From: Rhodococcus sp. SMB37
GTDB taxonomy: Bacteria > Actinomycetota > Actinomycetes > Mycobacteriales > Mycobacteriaceae
Direction: 5' to 3'
DNA: 64,000 nucleotides
Assembly (NCBI RefSeq): GCF_004345605.1
Contig: NZ_SLVY01000003.1
Location: 124,001 to 188,000, forward strand
The position numbers and the translations under genes are program-made. Below are positions 43,510-52,392 of the stretch, one piece after another. The notes beneath the pieces were generated by a model. It was not told where the DNA came from, searched no databases, and saw only the letters and a list, made by a program, of their open reading frames with translations. Within the stretch, counting starts at the first letter, position 1; each line of letters starts with the position of its first letter.

Positions 43510-44055
43510 ATGGACAGCGAACCGTCGATTGCCGACATCGTGCTGCATCCGGTCCGACTACGGATCGTCCAACAGCTCGGCGGTCGACAGCTGACCACCG
43601 CAGCGCTCCGCGAGGAACTGCCGGACATCACCCAGGCCACGCTGTACCGGCATATAGCCGCCCTGATCGCGGCGCAGATCGTCACCGTCGTGGACGAACG
43701 ACGAGTGCGCGGCACCATCGAACGAACCCTCGCTCTCGGTGAGCGCATGGCCCACGTCGGGCAGGACGACCTCGACGCGATGAGCGATGCGGAACTCCGC
43801 AACGCTTTTCTGTCATTTCTCGGCACCGTCGGCGAAGGATTCGACAAGTTCATCGACGCGGGAGATCGGCACCTCAGGAACTACCTGGGATTCGGCACGA
43901 CACCGCTCTACGTCACCACCGAAGATCTCATGGAAATCCAGACGAAACTCGCCGAACTCCTCGAGCCTTATCGGACGGATCGCGACAACGGCTCCGTGCG
44001 CATTACGCTGACCACTGCAGTGATCCCTTCTCCCCCAGCTGATTCGGATACGTGA
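43510..44055 (+). CDS. Helix-turn-helix (ArsR/YdfF-like) transcriptional regulator
   Basis: A 181-residue protein. The N-terminal ~75 residues form an ArsR-like winged helix (IADIVLHPVRLRIVQQLGGRQLTTAALREELPDITQATLYRHIAALIAAQIVTVVDERRVRGTIERTLAL), and the remainder is helical and may sense a ligand. Proteins of this layout often sit beside ABC exporters. Divergent from the exporter operon; direct repeats lie in the gap. A large inverted repeat follows the stop. Confidence 0.85.
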   Translation: MDSEPSIADIVLHPVRLRIVQQLGGRQLTTAALREELPDITQATLYRHIAALIAAQIVTVVDERRVRGTIERTLALGERMAHVGQDDLDAMSDAELRNAFLSFLGTVGEGFDKFIDAGDRHLRNYLGFGTTPLYVTTEDLMEIQTKLAELLEPYRTDRDNGSVRITLTTAVIPSPPADSDT

Positions 44056-44093
44056 ATACGGCTCCGGGCGCGATGCATCGTCCGGGTCACGCA

Positions 44094-44150
44094 ATGCAGA
44101 TCTGGTTGGTTCGACGTCGTTATGTGCAGTCGAACCAACCACATCTGCAT
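44094..44150. terminator. 22-bp inverted repeat, bidirectional terminator
   Basis: Left arm 44094-44115 (ATGCAGATCTGGTTGGTTCGAC) is matched by the right arm 44129-44150 with a single mismatch, around a 13-nt loop. It lies in the 98-bp gap between two convergent stops (44055 and 44154). The length and near-perfection exceed a plain terminator, so a small mobile palindrome is also possible. Confidence 0.6.
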
Positions 44151-44153
44151 GAT

Positions 44154-45185
44154 CTACGAGTCGACGGCCTGTAGAAGACCCGCCACCTCGCGCTGCAACT
44201 CCGGAGTCTGCACACCGACATTGTTGATCGTGTAGCGGGTTGCGATATCACCCAAGCGGCCGAACAGCATATTCGCCGCCTCGGCCGGAGCGCCCTCCGC
44301 CGCGAACAACGCAAGGATGCCGTCGTCGATCAGGTCGGCCATGGTAGCCCACTTGCCGTCGTCTGCGGTCTTGGAGAGCCGGTTGAGTTCGTCGCCCAGA
44401 TCGCCGAGTCCGTGCAGGTCGAGAACGGGGCGGTAGGCGGGCGTCGAGCCGTAGAACGCGATCTGCCGCCGCACCGCCGCCTTGGACGTCGCGAGTTCCT
44501 CGTCCGTGTTTCCGGTGACGATGAATCCGGATGCAATGATCTCGGGGTCACCTTCCGGCGCACCGGACGCAGTGCGACCCCGGGCCAGCGCCGGCAACGT
44601 CACCTCCCGCACGTATTGCTCGGTAGTGAAGGGATGCAACAGGATTCCGTCAGCGACACGACCGGCCGTCTCCGTCATCTTCTCGCCGACCGCAGCGAGG
44701 AGAACTTCGGGTGCAGGCTGCTCGCTCAGCGGCGTGAACATGGGGGTCATGAGGGTGTGCGTGTAGAAGTCGCCGCGGAAGTCCAGCTTCGCGCCGGTGG
44801 CCCATGAATCCCAGATCGCTCGCATCGCGGAGACGAACTCGGCCATCCGTGCCGCCGGCGCGCTCCACGGCATCGAGAAGCGCTTCTCGATGTGCGGTTT
44901 GATCTGACTGCCGAGACCGAGGGTCAGTCGACCGCCGCTGTAGTCCTGCAGAGCCCGCCCCTGCACCGCAAGCGTCATCGGAGACCGCGCGAATGCCACG
45001 ACGATGTTCGTCAGCAGGTCCACACGCTCGGTCGCGCCGGCAGCGATCGTCAGATGCAGGATCGGATCCGAGACGACCTCGCTGAACGACACCCCGTCGA
45101 AGCCGCTCTCCTCGGCCTGGCGTGCCATGTCTGCAACGTCGGCGAGCGCGCCGGTCCGGGAAGCCAACGGTAGTACGACCTTCAT
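44154..45185 (-). CDS. LLM-class F420/FMN-dependent oxidoreductase
   Basis: A 343-residue bacterial-luciferase-like protein of the TIGR03617 type (F420-related). Landmarks: the opening MKVVLPLASRTGALADVADMARQAEESGFDGVSFSEVVSDP, VVAFARSPMTLAVQGRALQDYSGGRLTLGLGSQIKPHIEKRFSMPW, and VLLAAVGEKMTETAGRVADGILLHPFTTEQYVREV. Uses F420H2 or FMN; substrate unknown. Start ATG 45185 with AGGAG upstream. Confidence 0.88.
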   Translation of the reverse strand: MKVVLPLASRTGALADVADMARQAEESGFDGVSFSEVVSDPILHLTIAAGATERVDLLTNIVVAFARSPMTLAVQGRALQDYSGGRLTLGLGSQIKPHIEKRFSMPWSAPAARMAEFVSAMRAIWDSWATGAKLDFRGDFYTHTLMTPMFTPLSEQPAPEVLLAAVGEKMTETAGRVADGILLHPFTTEQYVREVTLPALARGRTASGAPEGDPEIIASGFIVTGNTDEELATSKAAVRRQIAFYGSTPAYRPVLDLHGLGDLGDELNRLSKTADDGKWATMADLIDDGILALFAAEGAPAEAANMLFGRLGDIATRYTINNVGVQTPELQREVAGLLQAVDS

Positions 45186-45394
45186 GCACACTCCTGCGAT
45201 CACACCATCACGGCCAGAACTTCGGACGAGTATAGCGATCGCTAAGGGCACCGACCCGGAACCTTCCCGAAGTCGATAACGAAGAACCGTTTCGCTCCCC
45301 TCAGCAGCACTCGGTGTTTCGGTATTGACCGCACCCCGAACCGCGCCCAGCATCGTAGTGGCGGATGAACTCCCCTACCGACCGGGAGCCGAAC

Positions 45395-46918
45395 ATGGAA
45401 CCTTCCACCGATCGTCGCTCGGACAAGCTCGACCGCGACGTCATCGTCACCGGGCTCGTCGTCGTGTCCGGCATGATCATGGTGGTTCTCGACACCACCA
45501 TCGTGAACGTGGCCCTCGACTCGTTGAGCAGGGAGCTCGACGCGCCGTTGTCCACCACCCAATGGGTCGTCACCGGCTACCTGCTCGCCGTGGCCCTGGT
45601 CATCCCACTCTCCGGCTGGGCCATGGATCGGTTCGGGCCGAAACCGACCTGGATTACAGCAGTGGGTCTGTTCATGGCCGGTTCCGCCCTGTGCGCGGCC
45701 GCGTGGTCGATCGACAGCCTGATCGCCTTCCGCGTGATCCAGGGGTTGGGCGGCGGCATGCTGCTTCCCGCCGGTCAGGCCATCATCACGAGGGCCGCGG
45801 GCCCGGAACGCCTCGGACGCGCGATGAGCATCCTCGGCGTTCCTATGCTGTTGGGTCCGGTGTTCGGGCCAGTGATCGGCGGCCTGCTCGTCGAATACGC
45901 GAGTTGGCACTGGATCTTCCTCGTCAACGTCCCCGTCGGCGCCCTCGCGCTCACACTCGCGGTGTGGAAGCTACCGAGCGGCGGTGCCCTGCCCGAATTC
46001 GGGCGTCTCGACCTGCGCGGTCTCGTCCTGCTCTCCGGAAGCCTGGTGTGTCTGCTCTACGGGCTCTCCCGTGCAAGTTCCCACGGCGGATTCAGTGAGT
46101 GGAACGTGCTCGGATGGCTCATCGGGGGCGCTGCCGGCTTGGCTCTCTACACCTGGCACAGTCTGAACAAAGGCACCGGGTCGATCATCGACGTTCGTCT
46201 GCTCACCAACCGGCTGTTCGCCAGCGGAACCGTCGCGGTCTTCCTCGTCGCCATCGGAATGTTCGGCGGCATGCTGCTGCTTCCGCTGTACTACCAGACC
46301 GTCCGCGGTGAAGGCGCACTCAACGCCGGTCTGCTGCTCGCACCCCAGGGCCTCGGCGCCATCGTCGCAATCGTCATCGGAGGCAGGCTCACCGACCGCA
46401 TCGGCGCGGGCTACGTCGTCCCCGTCGGCGTCGTGCTCGCGCTTCTCGGCACCGTGCCGTTCACCCAAGTGGGAGTCGACTCCTCCTACCTCTGGCTCAG
46501 CGCAGCCCTGTTCGTTCGCGGCATGGGTCTCGGAGCAGTGATGATGCCGACGATCTCCGCCGCCTACACCGAGCTGGACAAGGACGTGATATCGCGGGCA
46601 GCACCGACGTTGTCGGCTATTCAGCAGGTCGGGGCGTCGCTGGGAAGCGCCTTGCTCGTGACGGCGCTGACGCAGCGGCTCACCGACCAGCTGAGCTCCC
46701 AAGGCGTCGAGACGACGGGCAACGGGGCCGACCAGATCAGTTCGCTCCCACCCGAAGCCATGGCGGTGGTCGGCCCGGCCCTGTCCGATTCGTTCGGATA
46801 TGCGTTCTGGATCGCCTTCGCGCTCACGGCCCTGATCCTCATCCCCGCATCCTTCCTGCCCCGCCACGCAGCTCGTGACCGCCGAGAAGCGCCGCAGACG
46901 GTAGGCAAGAAGGAATAG
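45395..46918 (+). CDS. MFS multidrug efflux transporter, DHA2 (EmrB/QacA) family
   Basis: A 507-residue membrane protein with about 14 helices. Motif A (GWAMDRFGPKPTW), motif C (GVPMLLGPVFGPVIGGLL) and the N-terminal VLDTTIVNVALDSLSRELDA mark the 14-spanner drug:proton antiporters. ATG 45395 was chosen because GGGAG lies 6 bases upstream; ATG 45365 lacks a good site. No adjacent TetR/MarR repressor. Substrates unpredictable. Confidence 0.92.
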   Translation: MEPSTDRRSDKLDRDVIVTGLVVVSGMIMVVLDTTIVNVALDSLSRELDAPLSTTQWVVTGYLLAVALVIPLSGWAMDRFGPKPTWITAVGLFMAGSALCAAAWSIDSLIAFRVIQGLGGGMLLPAGQAIITRAAGPERLGRAMSILGVPMLLGPVFGPVIGGLLVEYASWHWIFLVNVPVGALALTLAVWKLPSGGALPEFGRLDLRGLVLLSGSLVCLLYGLSRASSHGGFSEWNVLGWLIGGAAGLALYTWHSLNKGTGSIIDVRLLTNRLFASGTVAVFLVAIGMFGGMLLLPLYYQTVRGEGALNAGLLLAPQGLGAIVAIVIGGRLTDRIGAGYVVPVGVVLALLGTVPFTQVGVDSSYLWLSAALFVRGMGLGAVMMPTISAAYTELDKDVISRAAPTLSAIQQVGASLGSALLVTALTQRLTDQLSSQGVETTGNGADQISSLPPEAMAVVGPALSDSFGYAFWIAFALTALILIPASFLPRHAARDRREAPQTVGKKE

Positions 46919-47023
46919 AACCTCTCCGAACTGATTTCACGGTCGACGACGCGTGATCACAGTTGTCATATCCTGCTGGCACACTCGCCCCATGAGCGAA
47001 CGTCGACTGAACAGGTGTGCCCG

Positions 47024-47527
47024 ATGACGGCCCGCGCAGGTGAGACCTTCGATCCGGATCGGTCCGCGTCGGATGTAGAGACAGCCCTGCTCGTTCCCCT
47101 CCCCGCATCCGGGCCGACCACCGATGCGGGCGAACCGGCCACCGGCGAATGGACGTCCACACGGGGTGACGGCTTCATGTTGTTTCCCCTCTGGGAAAGC
47201 GACGACCTCGTCGGCGTGTACCAACCCGAATGGAACGACGTCGAGGACATGGCGGAAGGTCATCTCTCAGCGTTGGTTGCGGAGTTGGACCGCAGATGGG
47301 GGCCGCACCGCACGGTGACGATGGGTCCGGCTCTGTGGAATCCGCCCACCGCAGAGCCCTTCCGCACCCTGGTCGCCATGGACTGCCTCGGCGACCTCAA
47401 CGTCTGGGGACCGGTCACTGCGTCGCATTCCCGATGGGTCGCGGTCTCTCTCAATCAGTGCGACGGCGATGCCCCGATGATCCTCACCGCGCTGGTCACC
47501 GACCGACCCATCGAATCGCTCGAGTAA
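47024..47527 (+). CDS. Hypothetical protein
   Basis: A 167-residue soluble acidic protein without signal peptide or membrane segment. Segments such as DDLVGVYQPEWNDVEDMAEGHLSALVAELDRRWGPHRTVTM and WVAVSLNQCDGDAPMILTALVTD suggest a small alpha/beta domain. No family recognised. Start ATG 47024, with GTG 47015 as alternative. It lies 56 bp before the SIMPL-domain gene and may be co-transcribed. Confidence 0.6.
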   Translation: MTARAGETFDPDRSASDVETALLVPLPASGPTTDAGEPATGEWTSTRGDGFMLFPLWESDDLVGVYQPEWNDVEDMAEGHLSALVAELDRRWGPHRTVTMGPALWNPPTAEPFRTLVAMDCLGDLNVWGPVTASHSRWVAVSLNQCDGDAPMILTALVTDRPIESLE

Positions 47528-47583
47528 GGAGGGGAGCCCTGGGTTCTCCCAACAGGCCCTATCGAGCTGGCACACTCGCCTCC

Positions 47584-48279
47584 ATGAGCGATCGCCCCGT
47601 CACCATCACTGTCACCGGCCACGCCGAACGCGAGTTCGCACCCAACCGGTGCACGGTCGTGCTCCGCGTGCACGCCGACGGCACGACGCGCGAGCACGCC
47701 GCCGATCCCGTCACTTCCGCGATCACCACGCTGACCGGCCTCGTCACCGAACTACGCGAACGCGACGACACCCCCGTCAGACGATGGACCTTCGACCAGG
47801 TTCGGCACAGTCGCCACCGCCCGTACAGCAACGAGGGCAAGACCCGGCCGTGGCGGTACACGTCGTCTGCGTCGCTCACGGTTACGTTCCACGAATTCGA
47901 CGCGGTCAGCGGGTTCGTCGACACCGTCTCGGAGATCGAGGCCGTCGCAATCACCGACCTGCGCTGGTGGATCACCCGCAAGACTCGGGAGAAGCGGATC
48001 GCGGAGGTACGCGACCTTGCGGTCGGCAATGCCCTCGCCAAGGCCAAGGGCTACACGAAGAGCCTGGGTTACAGCGACTTCCGAGCGGTCGCCATCGCCG
48101 ATCCGGGAATGCTTGGACTTCAACCGGGTCCGAGTCCGCGCGCAGCGGGTGCGCCCATGATGCACGCGATGCGTTCCGACATGGCATCGGCGTCCGAGGA
48201 GAGCGGCAGCGGTTTCGTCCTCGAACCCGACCGCATCACTCTCAGTGCCGACGTGGAAGCGCGCTTCGAGGCATCATGA
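47584..48279 (+). CDS. SIMPL-domain (DUF541) protein
   Basis: A 231-residue protein of the SIMPL/DUF541 family. The opening VTITVTGHAEREFAPNRCTVVLRVHADGTTREHA, the central TSSASLTVTFHEFDAVSGFVDTVSEIE and the KTREKRIAEVRDLAVGNALAKAKGYTKSLGY helix match the family; family proteins form oligomers and are mostly exported, but no signal peptide is seen here. Function unknown. Start ATG 47584; the downstream gene follows closely. Confidence 0.85.
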   Translation: MSDRPVTITVTGHAEREFAPNRCTVVLRVHADGTTREHAADPVTSAITTLTGLVTELRERDDTPVRRWTFDQVRHSRHRPYSNEGKTRPWRYTSSASLTVTFHEFDAVSGFVDTVSEIEAVAITDLRWWITRKTREKRIAEVRDLAVGNALAKAKGYTKSLGYSDFRAVAIADPGMLGLQPGPSPRAAGAPMMHAMRSDMASASEESGSGFVLEPDRITLSADVEARFEAS

Positions 48280-48317
48280 CGCGGGAGAAGTCCGTACCGT
48301 GGTTTCGGGAGGAACAC

Positions 48318-48668
48318 ATGTCACTCAGCAGTTCGATCCTGCGCTTCGCGGGACCTTTCAACGCAGTCATCATGGCCGCCGCCGACCTCCCGGTCATCGG
48401 CAGCCGCATCCGTAACTACGTCGCACCCATCACGTATGTCGGTCGCAAATCCGGCCGGGTGATCACACTTCCGGTCGGCTACCGTATCTCGGGCGACACC
48501 GTGAAAATCGGTGTCGCGATGCCCGACCAGAAGTCGTGGTGGCGCAACTTCCTCGGCGACGGAGCGCCCATGAGCATTCAGTTCGACGAAGAGCGAACAG
48601 GCCATGCCGTCGCACACCGCGACGACCGCGGTAACGTCGAGGTGGTCCTCGAGCTCGACTCCGCATGA
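48318..48668 (+). CDS. Ddn-like (deazaflavin-dependent nitroreductase family) protein
   Basis: A 116-residue split-barrel protein. ITYVGRKSGRVITLPVGYRISGDTVKIGVAMPDQKSWWRNFLGDGAPMSIQFD follows the layout of the F420-dependent Ddn family (V-G-R-K-S-G-x..T-P, then W-x-x-N-L-x-x-x-P). ATG 48318 was chosen because GGGAGG lies 6 bases upstream; ATG 48276, overlapping the SIMPL stop, would add 14 residues. Substrate unknown. Confidence 0.75.
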   Translation: MSLSSSILRFAGPFNAVIMAAADLPVIGSRIRNYVAPITYVGRKSGRVITLPVGYRISGDTVKIGVAMPDQKSWWRNFLGDGAPMSIQFDEERTGHAVAHRDDRGNVEVVLELDSA

Positions 48669-48776
48669 TCTTTGGTGGGTTGGAGTTCGCCCTGCGGGCA
48701 AGATCCCACCGAACTGAAGTCTCGAACGGCGACACCTGGCCTACAGTTGAGCAGGCAGCAGAAACCGGGAGTCGCC

Positions 48777-49823
48777 GTGAACTCGAACGAGACGATGATG
48801 GCGTGGCGGGTAGCAGACCCGCGACCGATCCACGAGCAACCGCTGGTCTTCGAAACCGGCCCGATCCCCACGGTGAGTCCGGACGAGTTACTGATCAAAG
48901 TTCAGGCCTGCGGGGTGTGCAGGACCGACCTGCACGTATCGGAAGGCGACTTGCCCGTCCATCGGCACAATGTGGTGCCCGGACACGAAGTCGTAGGCAC
49001 CGTGCACCGGACGGGCGCTGCGGTCAGCGGGTTCTCACCTGGCGACCGCGTCGGTGTCGCATGGCTCCGGTACACCTGCGGCCAGTGTCGGTATTGCCTG
49101 CGCGGACGCGAGAACCTTTGCCCTCATTCGCGATACACCGGGTGGGACGACGACGGCGGGTACGCCGAATTCGTCACCGTGCCTGCAGAGTTCGCACTTC
49201 CTCTCCCGGAGGGCTACGACGACGTCGAACTTGCACCTTTGTTGTGTGCCGGCATCATCGGGTTCCGCGCATTGGAGCGCGCGGCCGTTCCAGAAGGCGG
49301 ACGCCTGGGCATCTACGGCTTCGGTGGTAGCGCCCATATTGCGGCGCAGGTGGCGATGTATCGGGGCGTGTCGGTTCATGTCATGACCAGGAGCGCCGAC
49401 GCCCGCGCGCTCGCCGAGGAACTCGGCGCAGAGTCCGTGCAGGGCTCGGCCGACAAGCCGCCCGTCCCACTCGACGCCGCCATTGTGTTCGCTCCGGTCG
49501 GAGATCTGATTCCGACCGCACTCGAGGCACTCGACCGCGGTGGCATCCTCTCACTCGCCGGCATCCACATGACCGACGTCCCTCCGCTGAATTACCAGCG
49601 GCATCTGTTCTACGAGCGGGAGATCCGCTCGGTGACAGCCAATACACGCGACGACGCGCGCACCTTCCTGCGCTTCGCCGGAGAGCATCGGATCCAGGTG
49701 AGCACGATGCGCTACCGTCTGTCGGATGCGGACCGAGCATTGACGGATCTCGCCGACGATCGTGTCCGCGGCGCTGCCGTTCTGGTACCCGACCGCGAAT
49801 TCGGAGCGACAATCGCACGATGA
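48777..49823 (+). CDS. Zinc-dependent alcohol dehydrogenase, AdhA-type
   Basis: A 348-residue MDR-family enzyme. Catalytic zinc ligands: C in [12 protein letters not shown] in PGHEVVG and C in the later LLCAGIIG segment; structural zinc cysteines: [15 protein letters not shown]. The nucleotide fold [19 protein letters not shown] follows. [14 protein letters not shown] is the signature of the Rv1862/AdhA subgroup that oxidises aliphatic alcohols. GTG 48777 has GGGAG 6 bases upstream. The next gene overlaps by 4 bp. Confidence 0.9.
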   Translation: MNSNETMMAWRVADPRPIHEQPLVFETGPIPTVSPDELLIKVQACGVCRTDLHVSEGDLPVHRHNVVPGHEVVGTVHRTGAAVSGFSPGDRVGVAWLRYTCGQCRYCLRGRENLCPHSRYTGWDDDGGYAEFVTVPAEFALPLPEGYDDVELAPLLCAGIIGFRALERAAVPEGGRLGIYGFGGSAHIAAQVAMYRGVSVHVMTRSADARALAEELGAESVQGSADKPPVPLDAAIVFAPVGDLIPTALEALDRGGILSLAGIHMTDVPPLNYQRHLFYEREIRSVTANTRDDARTFLRFAGEHRIQVSTMRYRLSDADRALTDLADDRVRGAAVLVPDREFGATIAR

Positions 49824-50341
49824 CGCTGGAGGATCCGCCGGACACACGTTCACGCACGAAGTGGCTCACCGCGGCCTTCTGGATCATCACGGCCGTATTC
49901 GCGTACTGGCTCGGGCTTCTCGGCTGGTGGAAAGAGTTGATCTACCTCGCAGCGTCAGCGGCGCTCATCCACCTGTGGTGGAAGCGACACCACGGTGGTC
50001 GGTACGCGGTCCTGTTCGGTGCTACCTGCGGTTTCTTCGCAGCTATGTCCCTGGGAGTGAGCGGTGTTGCATTCTTGTCGACCTTCTCCATCCCGGTCGA
50101 CAGTGTCGGGCCGCGGACAGTCGAGTGTGGATCCGTCGTCGATCCGCTGTCGGCCGATGAACTGACAATCGCGGGAGGAAACCCAGCGACCAAGTACTAC
50201 CCGATACCTCAGAGCGCGCTGGAACAGCAATGCTCGAATCGGCGTGACTTCCGAGGTCATCGAGCAACAGACCTGGCTCTGATCGGATTCGCGCTGGCCG
50301 CGCGAGCAACCGGGCACCTCGCGACCCGGCCGCGCACATGA
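49820..50341 (+). CDS. Small membrane protein of unknown function
   Basis: A 173-residue protein with three hydrophobic segments ([61 protein letters not shown]) and a soluble region followed by [16 protein letters not shown]. No family recognised. ATG 49820 overlaps the dehydrogenase stop (ATGA). Confidence 0.65.
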   Translation: MTLEDPPDTRSRTKWLTAAFWIITAVFAYWLGLLGWWKELIYLAASAALIHLWWKRHHGGRYAVLFGATCGFFAAMSLGVSGVAFLSTFSIPVDSVGPRTVECGSVVDPLSADELTIAGGNPATKYYPIPQSALEQQCSNRRDFRGHRATDLALIGFALAARATGHLATRPRT

Positions 50342-50349
50342 ACAGTCCT

Positions 50350-50568
50350 CTAACGCTTCCCCTCCCGTGCGAACACGAGGACTTCCTCTTCCGTCGGCGG
50401 ACTCTTCGGATGGCAGGACAGGCACCCGCCCTTCATCCGCGCCGGCATCCTGCTGCTGAGTTTCTTCGCAGTGGGTGGATCACAGCACGCGTTGTCGGAT
50501 CCGGTCTTCACGTCGATTCCGGCCCTCGCCGACGGCCGGTACGTCGCGGTGGCACTCGCCGAGATCAA
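50350..50568 (-). CDS. Doubtful small protein with CxxCH motif
   Basis: A 72-codon frame starting with TTG 50568, 54 bp past the stop of the phosphonate-cluster dehydrogenase and in the same direction. It has a high-GC third position and a composition that looks protein-like (KGGCLSCHPKSPPTEEEVLVF at the C-terminus). It contains CC and CLSCH, a possible zinc or haem c motif, but no signal peptide. No family recognised; it may be a remnant or chance. It otherwise fills a 281-bp gap. Confidence 0.25.
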   Translation of the reverse strand: MISASATATYRPSARAGIDVKTGSDNACCDPPTAKKLSSRMPARMKGGCLSCHPKSPPTEEEVLVFAREGKR

Positions 50569-50622
50569 CCCGGTCGCACACCACGACGATCGAGATACCG
50601 CGCGGCCCGACGGAGGGAGCGA

Positions 50623-51660
50623 CTACATCGTCACCACGGTGCGTAGCCGTTGTACGTCGTTCCGGCGGAACTCCTCGGCGAGCTGATCGGCCGTGATCGG
50701 GCCGTCCAGGATGTCCTTCCAAGGCAGGTCGTCTCCGGCAGACGCGAGAAACTCCACAGCCTCCTGCAGGTGCCGTGGCTCGTAGTTGTGGACCCCGGTA
50801 ATGGTGCGCCATCCACGCACGATCCACTCCGGATCCACTTCGGTCGCGCCGACCGGTGCAACGCTGCCGGCGAGGACGGCGGTGCCGCCGATGCCCAGGG
50901 CGTCGATGCAATTCCGGATGCCGACGGGCGAGCCGGAGAGTTCGAGGGACACGTCCACGGTGCCGGAGGCCCCGGCCTCGGGCGACACCGGGGTGGCCCC
51001 GAGGCTCTGGGCCAGCCTGAGCCGGGCCGCATTCGGGTCGACGGCGAGGATTGCGGCGGCACCGCGTCGACGGGCCGCGGCCACGGCCACCAGTCCCAGC
51101 ATGCCCAGCCCGTTCACCAGCACGCGTCGCCCTGACAGGTCACCGGCGCGTTCGAGGACAGCCATCACCGTGGCCACAGCACATCCGGCGGTGGCCGCGA
51201 CGCCATCGTCGAGAGAAGAGGGCACCGGCACCACGGCCTGGCCCTCCCGTAGGAGGATGTGAGTGGCGTAGGTTCCCGACAGTGGCCAGTCGCTCTCGAA
51301 CGACTCGTGACCGATCTTCTGCACGCTCGTGCACTTGGCGGTGAGCCCGCGCCGACAGATCTCGCAGCGGCCGCAGGACCGGGTCACGCCGAAGACCACC
51401 CGGGTCCCGGGGCTCACCGGGGAGCCGTCGACCAGGTGTCCCCTGTCGGTGCTGACCACCACGCCGACGCCCTCGTGCCCGAGAACCGACGGGCACGGAG
51501 CCTCACGTCGTCCGTTGACGGTATGCCGGTCCGAACCGCACACCGTGGCCGCGGTGAGACGCACCAATGTCTCTCCGGGTCCCGGCTCGGGAAGGGGCAT
51601 TTCGATGGTGCCGAAGTCTGTGCCGCCGCGCCACAGAACGGCGTGCGCTGTCGCCGTCAC
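50623..51660 (-). CDS. Phosphonate-catabolism-associated zinc alcohol dehydrogenase
   Basis: A 345-residue MDR-family enzyme. Catalytic zinc site: CGSDRHTVNG and GHEGVG; structural zinc cysteines CGRCEICRRGLTAKC; nucleotide fold VLVNGLGMLGLVAVAAARR. The family is TIGR03366-like, which is defined by association with phosphonate genes. GTG 51660 overlaps the hydrolase stop. It could reduce or oxidise the acetaldehyde or other product of phosphonate hydrolysis. Last gene of the phnD operon. Confidence 0.82.
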   Translation of the reverse strand: MTATAHAVLWRGGTDFGTIEMPLPEPGPGETLVRLTAATVCGSDRHTVNGRREAPCPSVLGHEGVGVVVSTDRGHLVDGSPVSPGTRVVFGVTRSCGRCEICRRGLTAKCTSVQKIGHESFESDWPLSGTYATHILLREGQAVVPVPSSLDDGVAATAGCAVATVMAVLERAGDLSGRRVLVNGLGMLGLVAVAAARRRGAAAILAVDPNAARLRLAQSLGATPVSPEAGASGTVDVSLELSGSPVGIRNCIDALGIGGTAVLAGSVAPVGATEVDPEWIVRGWRTITGVHNYEPRHLQEAVEFLASAGDDLPWKDILDGPITADQLAEEFRRNDVQRLRTVVTM

Positions 51661-52340
51661 CGGACTTCCCTCGCCATGACAGTGTGCGATGGGAGGTCGG
51701 CAACGGACCCGAGCACCAGATCGGCATCCAGAGCGTCGAAGTCCGCGCGGGTCAGGTGCCCGGTGAGCACACCGATGGAGGTCACTCCGGCGCGCCGGGC
51801 CGATTCCACGTCGGAGGCGGTGTCTCCTGCACTGACGACGGCGGCCGTGTCGTGCACGTCCAGATGGGCCATGACCGCCTGGATCAGGAAGGGCTCGGGA
51901 CGACCGACGGGCACTTCGTCGCCGGCCACGATGTGGTCGATGATCTCCCCCTCCTTCCAGCCGAGAGAATCCAGGATCAAGTCTGCGATCTCCCGGGAGA
52001 ATCCGGTTGTCAGGCCGATCTTGATGCCGTTCGCCTTCAGCTCGCGCAGGGCCTCTTCGACGCCCGCGAGAGGCGTCGGCGGGGTGTCGGTGTAGGTCTG
52101 CCGCAACTCTTCGCGGAACCAGGCCCAGGCTTGCTCGACCAGGATCTCGTCGGCGTCAACACCGCCGAGCTTCAGCAGATTCTCGATGGCCCACCGCTTC
52201 TCGGTGCCCATCCACTGCTGGAATTCCTCGTCGGTGTAGGTCGCTCCGTGGCGCTCGGTGGACTCGCGTAGGACGCGGTATACCTCGTCGCGGTCATCGA
52301 TGGTGGTGCCTGCCATGTCGAGGATGGCGAGTTCGATCAT
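51657..52340 (-). CDS. Phosphonatase-like HAD hydrolase
   Basis: A 227-residue HAD-superfamily protein. Nucleophile motif LDMAGTTIDD (D8 attacks; D-M-A-G-T is shared with phosphonoacetaldehyde hydrolase PhnX), a lysine in the cap segment MGTEKRWAIENLL that fits the Schiff-base lysine region, LTTGFSREIADLIL for motif II and VSAGDTASDVESARRAG for the metal-binding aspartates. It matches the TIGR03351 'phosphonatase-like hydrolase' pattern, so it probably cleaves the C-P bond of phosphonoacetaldehyde or a close relative. Start ATG 52340, 52 bp after phnE. Confidence 0.85.
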   Translation of the reverse strand: MIELAILDMAGTTIDDRDEVYRVLRESTERHGATYTDEEFQQWMGTEKRWAIENLLKLGGVDADEILVEQAWAWFREELRQTYTDTPPTPLAGVEEALRELKANGIKIGLTTGFSREIADLILDSLGWKEGEIIDHIVAGDEVPVGRPEPFLIQAVMAHLDVHDTAAVVSAGDTASDVESARRAGVTSIGVLTGHLTRADFDALDADLVLGSVADLPSHTVMAREVR

Positions 52341-52392
52341 GATGTCTTCTCTTTCGTGCAGTTCGGGTAGGAAGTGTTGTGGGGCAGATCGA

